Shown here in pieces: positions 46,802-54,923 of a stretch of DNA of 64,000 nt (within the stretch, counting starts at the first letter, position 1; each line of letters begins with the position of its first letter). Source of the DNA: UBA1794 sp031552405 (GTDB lineage Bacteria; Bacteroidota; Bacteroidia; Bacteroidales; Bacteroidaceae); contig JAVBMN010000045.1 in assembly GCA_031552405.1 (NCBI GenBank), positions 62,001 to 126,000 of the forward strand, written 5' to 3'. The position numbers and the translations under genes are program-made. The notes beneath the pieces were generated by a model, which made no database searches, was not told the DNA's origin, and saw only the letters and a list, made by a program, of their open reading frames with translations.

Positions 46802-47434
46802 ATGAAGCAAGAATTTATTGTAAAAAACGATGCAAAAGGGTTGTTTCTGGTGTTCCTGGGATGGGGCATGGACTCGCGCCCCTTCGAGTTTCCTATCCCG
46901 GCAGATGCGGATATTATGCTGTGTTATGACTACCGCACGCTCGACTTTAACACCGGCATCCTGACGGGCTATTCGGCTATCTACGTCATTGGCTGGTCGA
47001 TGGGCGTATGGGCTGCTTCGCAGGTACTACAAAACAGCAGACTGCCTATCAGGCAGCGTATTGCCTATAACGGTACCTTGTATCCTATTGATAAACAAAA
47101 AGGTATCGATCCCGCTGTATTCCAGGCCACCCTCGACCATCTCAATGAGGAATCCCTCCTGAAGTTTTACCGCCGCATGTGCGATACAAAAGAAGAGTAT
47201 CAGGAATTCCTGCAACGTGCCCCGCGCCGCTCTATCGAGAGCCTGAGGGAAGAACTCATCGCCATCGGCGAAAACGCCTTCTCCCTGCCCACACCCAAAT
47301 TTGAGTGGAACATGGCCGCCGTAGGACTGAAAGACCGCATCTTCCTCCCCGACAACCAGATACGTGCCTGGCAAGGGACTACCAAGATCACGGAAATGAA
47401 CGTCGCGCATTACAGCAAGCAACTCTTTAACTAA
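46802..47434 (+). CDS. bioG: BioG-type pimeloyl-ACP methyl ester esterase (DUF452)
   Basis: A 210-residue alpha/beta hydrolase of the BioG family, which takes the place of BioH: it removes the methyl ester from pimeloyl-ACP methyl ester to close the synthesis of the pimelate chain. FLGWGMDSRPF is the family N terminus, the nucleophile is S66 in IGWSMGVWA, and the last His is in MNVAHYSKQLF. It is located between bioF and bioC, as is usual when BioG serves as the gatekeeper esterase. Confidence 0.88.
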   Translation: MKQEFIVKNDAKGLFLVFLGWGMDSRPFEFPIPADADIMLCYDYRTLDFNTGILTGYSAIYVIGWSMGVWAASQVLQNSRLPIRQRIAYNGTLYPIDKQKGIDPAVFQATLDHLNEESLLKFYRRMCDTKEEYQEFLQRAPRRSIESLREELIAIGENAFSLPTPKFEWNMAAVGLKDRIFLPDNQIRAWQGTTKITEMNVAHYSKQLFN

Positions 47435-47464
47435 CAGAAAAGCATACTCCCACCCCACCCCGGA

Positions 47465-48217
47465 ATGGATAAACAACTCATCGCCAAGCGCTTTGAAAAG
47501 GCCGCCTCTACCTATGACCGCGAGGCATACGTACAACAACGCATCGCCCAGCAGATGATGCACCTGGTAAAACCTCTCTTTACTCACCCGTTGGCGAAAG
47601 TTACTGAATTTGGCTGCGGTACAGGCAGCTATTCACGTCTGTTACTACAGGAGTTGCAACCCGCACAGTTGTGGCTCAACGATCTGTGCCCCGCCATGCA
47701 GCCCCGCCTGCACAACATACTGCAACCCCACGTCACCTTCCATCCCGGCGATGCAGAGGAGATGGCTTTTCCGCAAGAGCAACAACTCGTCACCTCCTGC
47801 TCTACGCTGCAATGGTTTCAGCATCCGCATCGGTTTTTCGAGAAGTGCAACCAAAGCCTTGCAGAGGGAGGCATACTCGCCTTCAGCACCTTCGGCCCTG
47901 AGAATTTCCGGGAAATCAAAGAAACCACTGGCGCAGGCCTTGCCTACCCCACGCTGGAAGAACTGAAAAGAATGCTCTCCCCCCACTATCACATCCTACA
48001 CGCCAGCGAGAATATCATCCCCCATTATTTCGCTTCCCCACTGGAAGTACTGCGTCATCTGAAACGTACCGGCGTTACCGCCACAGGAGGTACCCTCTGG
48101 ACACACGGCCGCCTGGCACGCTTCTTTACCGAGTACGTACAACTCTTTGGCGCCGAGAACGGGCAAGTACCCCTCACCTATCACCCTGTCTACATCGTAG
48201 CCAGGCGTAAAGCCTGA
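47465..48217 (+). CDS. bioC: Malonyl-ACP O-methyltransferase
   Basis: A 250-residue SAM-dependent methyltransferase that methylates malonyl-ACP to start pimelate synthesis. The SAM loop TEFGCGTGSYSRLL is near residue 46, and the N terminus KRFEKAASTYDREAYVQQRIA matches BioC. It is the last gene of the biotin operon. Its final 28 bases overlap the convergent GH95 gene, and no bioD (dethiobiotin synthetase) follows, so that enzyme must be encoded elsewhere or be missing. Confidence 0.92.
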   Translation: MDKQLIAKRFEKAASTYDREAYVQQRIAQQMMHLVKPLFTHPLAKVTEFGCGTGSYSRLLLQELQPAQLWLNDLCPAMQPRLHNILQPHVTFHPGDAEEMAFPQEQQLVTSCSTLQWFQHPHRFFEKCNQSLAEGGILAFSTFGPENFREIKETTGAGLAYPTLEELKRMLSPHYHILHASENIIPHYFASPLEVLRHLKRTGVTATGGTLWTHGRLARFFTEYVQLFGAENGQVPLTYHPVYIVARRKA

Positions 48218-50703
48218 ACTACATATCTTTCTCCCTTCTTTGTGGCAAACCGGGTAAGGTAATACCCATTCTGTTGTACAGAAGTCACGCCCTTAGCACC
48301 CTTGACAGATATCGGCATTTTGGTACGCAATACACACTCATTTCCCAGTAAGGATTTAATGGTAGCAGAGGCTAGCATACCGCCTCCCCACTGCATCCCC
48401 ACTTCAAAGCCCTTGCGCGCTTTCAGTCCGCTCACACTTCCCGAGCTCCATGCCGCAGGAAGTGCCGGCAGCAGGTGTATGGCATCCGTATGACTCTGCA
48501 GCAGCATCTCGGCAAAACCTGCGGTTGAGCCAAAGTTACTGTCGATCTGAAAGGGAGGATGCGCCCCAAAGAAGTTGGGATACGTGCCGCCACCCGTTAC
48601 TCCGCCACCCGGAGTGGGCGTATAGTTCATAGCCTGCCGTATCAGGGTATATGCCATATCACCTTCAAGGAGGCGTGCCCAGAAGTTGATCTTCCATCCT
48701 TTGCTCCATCCCGTGCCTTCGTTGCCACGCAGTTCGAGGGTGCGCTTACAGGCCGCAGCAAACTGGGGCGTTTCCAACGGAGAGATCTGTCGCCCCGGGT
48801 GCAGCCCGAACAGGTGTGAGAGATGACGATGATGTGGGTCAGCCTCTGCATAATCCTCGCTCCACTCCTGCAGCTGCCCTTTTGCACCCACCTTCAGGGG
48901 GTAGAGTTTACTGCGGGCCTCCGTCAGAGTGTTACGGAAATCTGCATCCATACCCAATACTGTAGAAGCTTCAATAAGATTGGTAAAAAGATCCCAGATG
49001 ATGGACATATCCATCGTGGAAGCGATTCCCACCGAGTAACGTTTCCCCTCTACAAGAAACTCATTCTCGGGCGAGGTAGAGGGAGCAGTCACCAGATACC
49101 CATCCTTTTCCACCAGCCAGTCAAGGCAGAAGAGAGCCGCATCCTTCATTACCGGATAGGCCTGAAGGCGAAGGTATTCCTTATCCCCTGTAAAGGCATA
49201 ATGCTCCCACAAGTGCTGGCAAAGCCAGTTGCCACCCATCTGCCAGGTAGCCCAGGAGGGATCGCCGGCCCCCTTATCACCCACAGGGTTACTGAGCCCC
49301 CACACATCGCTGTTATGATGGGCCATCCAGCCGCGCGTATTGTAAAACTCGCGAGCGGTGCGTTTGCCTGTGACTGAGAGTGTACCGGAGATAAAGTCGA
49401 GCAGCGGCCGGTGCAGCTCCGAAAGATTGCACACCTCTGCAGGCCAGTAATTCATCTCCGTATTTATATTGATGGTAAAGTTGGAACTCCAGGGTGCACG
49501 AAACTCCTTGTTCCAAATCCCCTGCAGATTGGCAGGTGTACCACCCAGGCGCGACGAAGCAATAAGTAAATACCTGCCATACTGGAAATACAACACCTCC
49601 AGAGCCGGATCTGTCGCACCCTGTGAGTGTGCCTTGAGTCGCTGATCCGAGGGCAGAGAAGCAGCCTTTTTACCGAGGTCATCAGCGCCCAGTTCCAATG
49701 ATACACGCTGAAAGAGCAACTGGTAATCTGCCAGATGGGCCGCCAGGAGCTTATCGTATGTTTTCCGCGAGGCCTCGCGGATATAACGATTGGCAAGAGC
49801 TTTTTCGTCTTTCCCCTGCGTAACCGGACACTTATCAGAACCATTGAAGCTGGTAGCCGCAGCCAGTAGCACCACCACCTGCGAGGCCCCCTTTACATGC
49901 ACTCCGGCAGTATCGGTATGCAGCGTTCCGCCGTTAGCCATTACCTTCAGGTTGCATTGAAAACGCATACCGCGACAGTTGTTTGCATCCCCATACACCA
50001 CACTTTGTCGCCCCTTTCCCGGATTGTAATAATTGGGATCTACGCGGGCAGGCGCTTCACCCTGTAACAGCAACTCGTCATTAGCTACCCTTACCTTATT
50101 ACTCCTAAGCAAACTTCTCAGCGAAAGGTCCATCGTAAGCATCCCGGCCTTGCCGGACGTAATCCGCATCACCATCACACCGTCCGGTGCCGAGGTAAAT
50201 ACCTCACGGGTGTACTCCACCCCATCCACTGTAAAGCGGGTTACAGAAGTAGCCCGTTCCAGGTTCAAGTCACGGTAGTACGCCGTTGGTGCCACAAAGG
50301 GCAATTGCTGGTCGATCACCAGATCCCCCATCGGCATAAAGCTCTCCGTATAATATCCCTGCATCTTCTTCGTAAGCTGTGCAGCAGCCGCATATTCTCC
50401 CTTAAATAAGGCTTCGCGCAAAGGCGCCAGATAGGTGGCTGATTCCGGGTTTACACTCTGCGGCACAGGGCCTCCCGACCATAGCGAACCTTCGTTCAAC
50501 TGAATCAACTCCTGCCCTATCCCCCCAAAAACCATTGCCCCGATGTGGCCATTACCCAAAGGCAATGCCTCAATCCACTGCGCCGCAGGCTGGGCATACC
50601 ACAACTTCAACTCGCCGGAATCCGACTTCTTCGCAGGATACGCCTGCACTGCACACAAAGCAGTTAGAAAAGTTGCTAAGAAGATACGTTGTACTCGTTT
50701 CAT
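48190..50703 (-). CDS. GH95 alpha-L-fucosidase
   Basis: An 837-residue secreted glycoside hydrolase (signal ending near AYPAKK). The N-terminal beta domain (~30-280) includes EALPLGNGHIGAMVFGG. The (alpha/alpha)6 barrel (~300-690) carries the GH95 active-site asparagines N412 and N414 in NINTEMNYWPAE and a probable general acid E546 in STSPENEF. GH95 enzymes release alpha-1,2-linked L-fucose from host and milk glycans, and some act on L-galactose. It is 5 bases downstream of a HipB-like regulator gene, with which it is probably co-translated, and overlaps bioC at its 3' end. Confidence 0.93.
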   Translation of the reverse strand: MKRVQRIFLATFLTALCAVQAYPAKKSDSGELKLWYAQPAAQWIEALPLGNGHIGAMVFGGIGQELIQLNEGSLWSGGPVPQSVNPESATYLAPLREALFKGEYAAAAQLTKKMQGYYTESFMPMGDLVIDQQLPFVAPTAYYRDLNLERATSVTRFTVDGVEYTREVFTSAPDGVMVMRITSGKAGMLTMDLSLRSLLRSNKVRVANDELLLQGEAPARVDPNYYNPGKGRQSVVYGDANNCRGMRFQCNLKVMANGGTLHTDTAGVHVKGASQVVVLLAAATSFNGSDKCPVTQGKDEKALANRYIREASRKTYDKLLAAHLADYQLLFQRVSLELGADDLGKKAASLPSDQRLKAHSQGATDPALEVLYFQYGRYLLIASSRLGGTPANLQGIWNKEFRAPWSSNFTININTEMNYWPAEVCNLSELHRPLLDFISGTLSVTGKRTAREFYNTRGWMAHHNSDVWGLSNPVGDKGAGDPSWATWQMGGNWLCQHLWEHYAFTGDKEYLRLQAYPVMKDAALFCLDWLVEKDGYLVTAPSTSPENEFLVEGKRYSVGIASTMDMSIIWDLFTNLIEASTVLGMDADFRNTLTEARSKLYPLKVGAKGQLQEWSEDYAEADPHHRHLSHLFGLHPGRQISPLETPQFAAACKRTLELRGNEGTGWSKGWKINFWARLLEGDMAYTLIRQAMNYTPTPGGGVTGGGTYPNFFGAHPPFQIDSNFGSTAGFAEMLLQSHTDAIHLLPALPAAWSSGSVSGLKARKGFEVGMQWGGGMLASATIKSLLGNECVLRTKMPISVKGAKGVTSVQQNGYYLTRFATKKGERYVVQALRLATM

Positions 50704-50708
50704 GATAT

Positions 50709-50924
50709 CTATAAAATGTTTCTATTTAACGGCACTGCACCTAATTCGCTTCCAAATAAGCTCAATACCTGATTCACTTTATCCATTCGGAGAGTTGATT
50801 TTCCTTGCTCCAAATCCCGGATAAAGCGTAATCCCACGCCTGCCTTTTCAGCCAGTTCAACCTGATTCAAGCCGGCCAACTTCCGTTTGGCTTTTACAAA
50901 AGCTGATAATGAATTGTCTTCCAT
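50709..50924 (-). CDS. HipB-like helix-turn-helix protein
   Basis: A 71-residue XRE-family DNA-binding protein (LAGLNQVELAEKAGVGLRFIRDLEQGK is the HTH, ~18-42), and LRMDKVNQVLSLFGSELG is typical of HipB-type antitoxins. HipB normally pairs with a HipA kinase, but no hipA follows; the GH95 gene comes next, 5 bases after the stop. It may be an orphan left from a lost toxin-antitoxin pair that now controls the fucosidase, or a co-opted autoregulator. The upstream bases contain ATACC/GGTAT elements that could be operators. Confidence 0.85.
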   Translation of the reverse strand: MEDNSLSAFVKAKRKLAGLNQVELAEKAGVGLRFIRDLEQGKSTLRMDKVNQVLSLFGSELGAVPLNRNIL

Positions 50925-51045
50925 ATTATACCTTTTCGGGTGTAAATATAATGATTATTCCTTATATTATATCAAATCGGGTATCTATTTCTATCTAGAA
51001 ATGAGATTATACCTGATAGGGGATAGTTTTATGTATACTAAAAGA

Positions 51046-51077
51046 ATCGGGCCAACCGTAATGGCTGGCCCGATTGT
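51046..51077 (-). terminator. Terminator of the left surface-protein module
   Basis: AATCGGGCCA / TGGCCCGATT stem with one internal bulge, followed on the minus strand by CTTTTAG. It is the mirror copy of the terminator at 59088-59119. Confidence 0.8.
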
Positions 51078-51115
51078 CAGGGTTATAGCACTTGCGTGCT
51101 TACACAGGGAAGAGG

Positions 51116-51295
51116 TTATTCTCCGCTGTCGAGGATGCTGTTTTCGCTTCCTTTGAAGAAGGAATCTGTAGTACCTATTGAAGGAGTTTTAGTAGAGCTG
51201 GGTATACCAGACGTTGCTATAATACTCATATCTCCTTCTGTCTCGATCAGAATCACACAGGATTCCGGTTTCTGATACATCTGTTTATTGTTCAT
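51116..51295 (-). CDS. 59-residue small peptide, left copy
   Basis: A short gene with no function I recognise. The peptide begins MNNKQMYQKPESCVILIETE and ends SFFKGSENSILDSGE. Its middle (TSGIPSSTKTPSIGTTD) differs from the copy at 58865 while both ends are almost identical. It begins 31 bases after the large surface-protein gene stop. It has one Cys (residue 13) and no signal peptide. A peptide starting MNTKKEYQKPQTEVIDL occupies the same place at 27643, so large protein plus small peptide is a recurring gene pair. Confidence 0.8.
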   Translation of the reverse strand: MNNKQMYQKPESCVILIETEGDMSIIATSGIPSSTKTPSIGTTDSFFKGSENSILDSGE

Positions 51296-51326
51296 AATTT
51301 CAATCTTTCTTTTTAATCAGTTTGCA

Positions 51327-54300
51327 TTATTTTACAATCGCAGTAATTCCATTGATTACATACTCTCCGGCGGGAAGGGCTACGAAGTTAGAACCTTCTT
51401 GCAGGCTTATGCTCTTCACCTTCTTACCGTCCATAGTGTAGATCATGATTCTACCAGCCTTCTCGCTTTCGATGGTCACACCGTTATCGGTTACCACAAT
51501 TACCACATCCTGGTTGATCATTCTCTTTGCAGAGATCTCCTTCACGCCAGTAGTTTCACCAAAGATGGGGAGGTACTGAGCGGTAAAAGCGCCAGAAGGT
51601 TTAGTCACATATCCGAAGAAACTGTTTACACTGGAATTATTCACCCACAGACTACCTGCTGCATCGAGTGCATATACATTGTTTGGTGTAGGTCCGTTGA
51701 AGTTAGGATTCAAGATATACGTATCTGCAAACAGCTGAGGAATAAAATCTGTAGCTGTAACAATTGCACCCGAGAAAGTAACCGGTCCGCTTACATTAAA
51801 TACATTATTGAAAGAAGGATCGTTCGGGAACGAGATCAGGTAAGGCACATTTGCTTCAATACCGTCAGCTGCCACGTAGTTACCATTTACTAATTCATAT
51901 AACCAGAAAGGACGGTCGTCAGTGTTCTCGTCATAATTTATTCCAAACGGCTTAAGTTCAATAGCTGTTCCATTACCGTCTACCGAGGTAATGCTTGTTA
52001 CGTTGAACGGCAATACGATACTCTGCCAGCCGTTGTCACCAGACTCGTTAGATATTCCGGTAAATTCAGCACGTTCGTAAGACACGCTATTTATTCCAAA
52101 ACCGATGGGGGCGTTGAAAGGATAGTTCTCATCCAAGACTGCATCCACACTTTCATCGGAAGCGTCAATACCTTGTGTAAAGGTAAGACCTACAGGTAGA
52201 TTATACAAAATAGTATTCGGATTGTTAACAACAAGCTCTCCTGCAAGAGTCGAATTCTCAAAGTTCACAGCAGTAATATTAGTCGTTAACTGGCTGTTAA
52301 TTTCACTTAGGCTTGGATTTCCTGAAATGGTCATAATATTGTCGGCATCCACAGAGATAAAAGATTCAACCACTTCTGCAAGGAAGAATTCGTCGAAAGC
52401 AAACTGTGAGTTCAACCAACGGAAGCAAGTATTTACCGTCGTATTTTCTGTAGCAGTAAATACGGCCAGATTTCTTGTCCAAGCGTTGTTTGCATCCCAA
52501 TTTGCTTTAGATATTATAAAAGTAGCGCCATCATCTGTATTACTGGCAGTAGCTCCCCAGGAAGTTTTGAGATATTTGCCATCATCTTCGCTAGTTGCAG
52601 CATTAGCATTGACCAGATTTTTCATATAATAGTAGAATACATACGTTTTTCCTGCTTCTACTCCCCAAGTTGTTCCAATAGAACCGGCTCCACCATAACC
52701 CTCATTTTTAGTTCCCTTTAGGTAAGAAGAGTTATTGATACCACCGGTGGATACAACTTCGAATGCTGGGCTAATTAACTCGGTCTGGTTACGAGTACTT
52801 CCTGTCCAAGTTCCATCGTACCAATTTGCAAATCCTCCCTCAAACCCATTATTTGAAATCAGATTTGTACCAGTGATCGTATATTCCTTTCCATTCTCAG
52901 TAAAGGTTTCACCTGTAGTTAATAAGGTACGGTAAGTAGGCATCCCCTTAGTTGCAATAACTAGCACAGTGGTCAATGCCTCTACATCTGCCGTTGAAGT
53001 GGTTGCTGCCGCATAAACCATGGTAGCTTGTGCAATATAACCAGCTAAAATAACTGATCCGGCATTGTCGTACTCTCCTGCAACAGTTTCTGCATTTGCG
53101 AGTGCAGTACTTAATGCAGCATAAGCACTAGTGGAAGAATTTGCATTTTCTATGGCCGTAGAAAGGCCTTCTGCAGCAATATTTAAAGATTGTTTTGTAG
53201 AAGAGGCATTTAAAATTTCTACTTCTGCTGCTCCAATAGCTGCTTCCAGTTCTTGAGCTACTATAGTACTCATCTTACCTGTAGGAGCATTGTCTATCAT
53301 GTCCTGAAGTTGGTTCTTCAATGCAGCCGGATCAAAATTAAGGTAGGTCAATCTAACATTATCAATCATATGCCAGTTGGCCGTTGCGTTGTCTAATTTT
53401 AATCCAAGTTCCAAAGATCCATCCACAACAGTACAGATCACTCTTTTTGTAGTAGCAACATTCTCTGTAATAGGAGTAGTCACGGTGTTTGCATATAGAT
53501 ATGCGCCACTTATAGCATAATCTTCATTTTGTCCTTGGTGTTTTGACATACAGGCTGCATCTACCTGATATCTACCATTGGGGAGGTTGGTGATTTTTTG
53601 ATATAGTTTTCCGTTGGCTGGTATTACACCAGCGTCGGAATCTTTGCCCCAGACTTCAAGAAAGCGGGCAGTTGCAGTTGTCACTGAACCATTTTCCTGA
53701 GTACCCAATCCACCAATGGCAGATGTGAACTCGCGGGCCCATCCTGTTATATGATCACCATTTTGATTCACAACTAAGCCAGTGAGGTCAAAGTTTTGTA
53801 TCTCATCTCCAATAGAATATAATCTAAAATTGTCGAAGAGCATATCGGAACGTCCACTGTTTTTTAATGATTCTACTACGGAAATGGTTACAGTGCCTTC
53901 TGTGCTTACCGTAAAAAAGAGTCCCATCTTACACCAGTTGGTTCGGGTGAAATAACTGGTGGCTGTACCATCAGGGGCAGATCCGTTATTTTTGTGTGAA
54001 AAAGCAACTTTGTTTTCTGCTGTGGTGGCGAGTGTTGTTCCTCCCTGGCTTACACTTAATTTTAAAGTGGACCCATTGGGAGTGTCATTATTATTGTTTG
54101 AATAGTCCGCTGCTTTATAATCAAAACAAAGATAGTAGGTTCCTGCGGGCATTGACTTGCTGACCTGTGAAAGCGTACCTACCAGATTGCCCCAACCTTT
54201 TCGATTATAAAAATAATAATCTCCATCGCTGGAGCTGGAAATTCCGAAAGTGGAGGAAGATCCTGTGACGAATACTGAAGTTTTTTCTATATTCAGATTG

Positions 54301-54476
54301 CCCATCCCCGTTGGAAGGGTCCATCCAGTGACTGAAGCAGGAGTAACCTTAGCGCCTTCATCTTCAAAACTGGCATTGACTAAATACAGACTTGTCACAT
54401 CTGTTTGTGCTTGCACCCCTATGGAGCCAGCACTTGCGACTAATGTCGCAATGAACATAAGTAATTTACTTTTCAT
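51327..54476 (-). CDS. Large surface protein, left partner of the inversion locus
   Basis: A 1049-residue secreted protein; the start at 54476 gives the signal peptide MKSKLLMFIATLVASAGSIG...VQAQ. It has CBM4/9-like modules (~25-215, ~220-375 and ~560-735), a FIVAR-like helical linker (~380-530) and a C-terminal module with NGWQSIVLPFNV and PFWLYELVNGNYVAAD. The end (GRIMIYTMDGKKVKS...LPAGEYVINGITAIVK) is a sorting-like tail. Signal peptide and C-terminal quarter are nearly identical to the protein at 54859; the middle differs. In the orientation shown no promoter is seen pointing into this gene. Confidence 0.88.
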   Translation of the reverse strand: MKSKLLMFIATLVASAGSIGVQAQTDVTSLYLVNASFEDEGAKVTPASVTGWTLPTGMGNLNIEKTSVFVTGSSSTFGISSSSDGDYYFYNRKGWGNLVGTLSQVSKSMPAGTYYLCFDYKAADYSNNNNDTPNGSTLKLSVSQGGTTLATTAENKVAFSHKNNGSAPDGTATSYFTRTNWCKMGLFFTVSTEGTVTISVVESLKNSGRSDMLFDNFRLYSIGDEIQNFDLTGLVVNQNGDHITGWAREFTSAIGGLGTQENGSVTTATARFLEVWGKDSDAGVIPANGKLYQKITNLPNGRYQVDAACMSKHQGQNEDYAISGAYLYANTVTTPITENVATTKRVICTVVDGSLELGLKLDNATANWHMIDNVRLTYLNFDPAALKNQLQDMIDNAPTGKMSTIVAQELEAAIGAAEVEILNASSTKQSLNIAAEGLSTAIENANSSTSAYAALSTALANAETVAGEYDNAGSVILAGYIAQATMVYAAATTSTADVEALTTVLVIATKGMPTYRTLLTTGETFTENGKEYTITGTNLISNNGFEGGFANWYDGTWTGSTRNQTELISPAFEVVSTGGINNSSYLKGTKNEGYGGAGSIGTTWGVEAGKTYVFYYYMKNLVNANAATSEDDGKYLKTSWGATASNTDDGATFIISKANWDANNAWTRNLAVFTATENTTVNTCFRWLNSQFAFDEFFLAEVVESFISVDADNIMTISGNPSLSEINSQLTTNITAVNFENSTLAGELVVNNPNTILYNLPVGLTFTQGIDASDESVDAVLDENYPFNAPIGFGINSVSYERAEFTGISNESGDNGWQSIVLPFNVTSITSVDGNGTAIELKPFGINYDENTDDRPFWLYELVNGNYVAADGIEANVPYLISFPNDPSFNNVFNVSGPVTFSGAIVTATDFIPQLFADTYILNPNFNGPTPNNVYALDAAGSLWVNNSSVNSFFGYVTKPSGAFTAQYLPIFGETTGVKEISAKRMINQDVVIVVTDNGVTIESEKAGRIMIYTMDGKKVKSISLQEGSNFVALPAGEYVINGITAIVK

Positions 54477-54504
54477 TTTGTAAATAGTTAGAGTTAGTAA
54501 ATAA
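54412..54504 (-). repeat. Outer 93-bp inverted repeat, left arm
   Basis: Perfectly inverted against 54831-54923. It covers the last 28 bases of the 5' leader and the first ~22 codons of the left surface-protein gene. The first mismatch is at 54411. Confidence 0.92.
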
Positions 54505-54538
54505 ATAATTAGAGATTTGTTATCCGCTTTTTTACCCC

Positions 54539-54562
54539 ACCTCCTGTGAAGAGGTGGAGCAG
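54539..54562. repeat. Inner 24-bp inverted repeat, left
   Basis: Perfect 24-base inverted repeat with 54771-54794 (begins ACCTCCTGTGAA, ends GGTGGAGCAG). The arm with its left flank contains CCACCTC-CTGTGAA-GAGGTGG, a 7-7-7 dyad of the kind recombinases bind. Confidence 0.93.
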
Positions 54563-54770
54563 CAGGTAAGAGTAGCAACAGTAACAGTATATCTATGCCT
54601 CTGTTATAGCATCAATTAGATCTTACATAACATTATCATTAAAGACTTCTTGTTTTTTGTATTTTTGGACACGCTGCTCCTGAATCATAAATTTATTTCT
54701 TTACAGACTCTGAATAACTGCCTTATTGTCTAAAAAAGAGTGTATTTTTGCATTAAGAGATGTGTTTTCT
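54563..54770 (+). promoter_or_regulatory. Putative invertible promoter segment (208 bp), right-facing as shown
   Basis: The AT-rich segment lies between the 24-bp inverted repeats and between two divergent paralogous genes. It carries two exact -7 boxes, TATTTTTG at 54660-54667 and 54743-54750, both on the plus strand. The second lies just inside the right repeat, so a transcript would start near 54757 and run into the gene at 54859. -33 boxes are weak. I find no exact leftward -7 box. Inversion would turn both boxes toward the gene at 54476. The geometry is that of the known phase-variable promoters of Bacteroides; inversion here is inferred. Confidence 0.8.
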
Positions 54771-54794
54771 CTGCTCCACCTCTTCACAGGAGGT
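54771..54794. repeat. Inner 24-bp inverted repeat, right
   Basis: Reverse complement of 54539-54562 without mismatch (begins CTGCTCCACC, ends CACAGGAGGT). Confidence 0.93.
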
Positions 54795-54830
54795 AGATTA
54801 AACAGCTATAAATACATTTCCTTTAAAAAC

Positions 54831-54923
54831 TTATTTACTAACTCTAACTATTTACAAAATGAAAAGTAAATTACTTATGTTCATTGCGACATTAGTCGCA
54901 AGTGCTGGCTCCATAGGGGTGCA
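54831..54923 (+). repeat. Outer 93-bp inverted repeat, right arm
   Basis: Perfect inverted match to 54412-54504, covering 28 bases of leader and the start of the right surface-protein gene. After one mismatch at 54924 eight further bases also match. Confidence 0.92.

Noticed and set aside
54412..54923. Insertion sequence between the two surface-protein genes
   Set aside because: The segment between the inverted repeats is only 208 bp and encodes no transposase; the outer repeats are gene starts.
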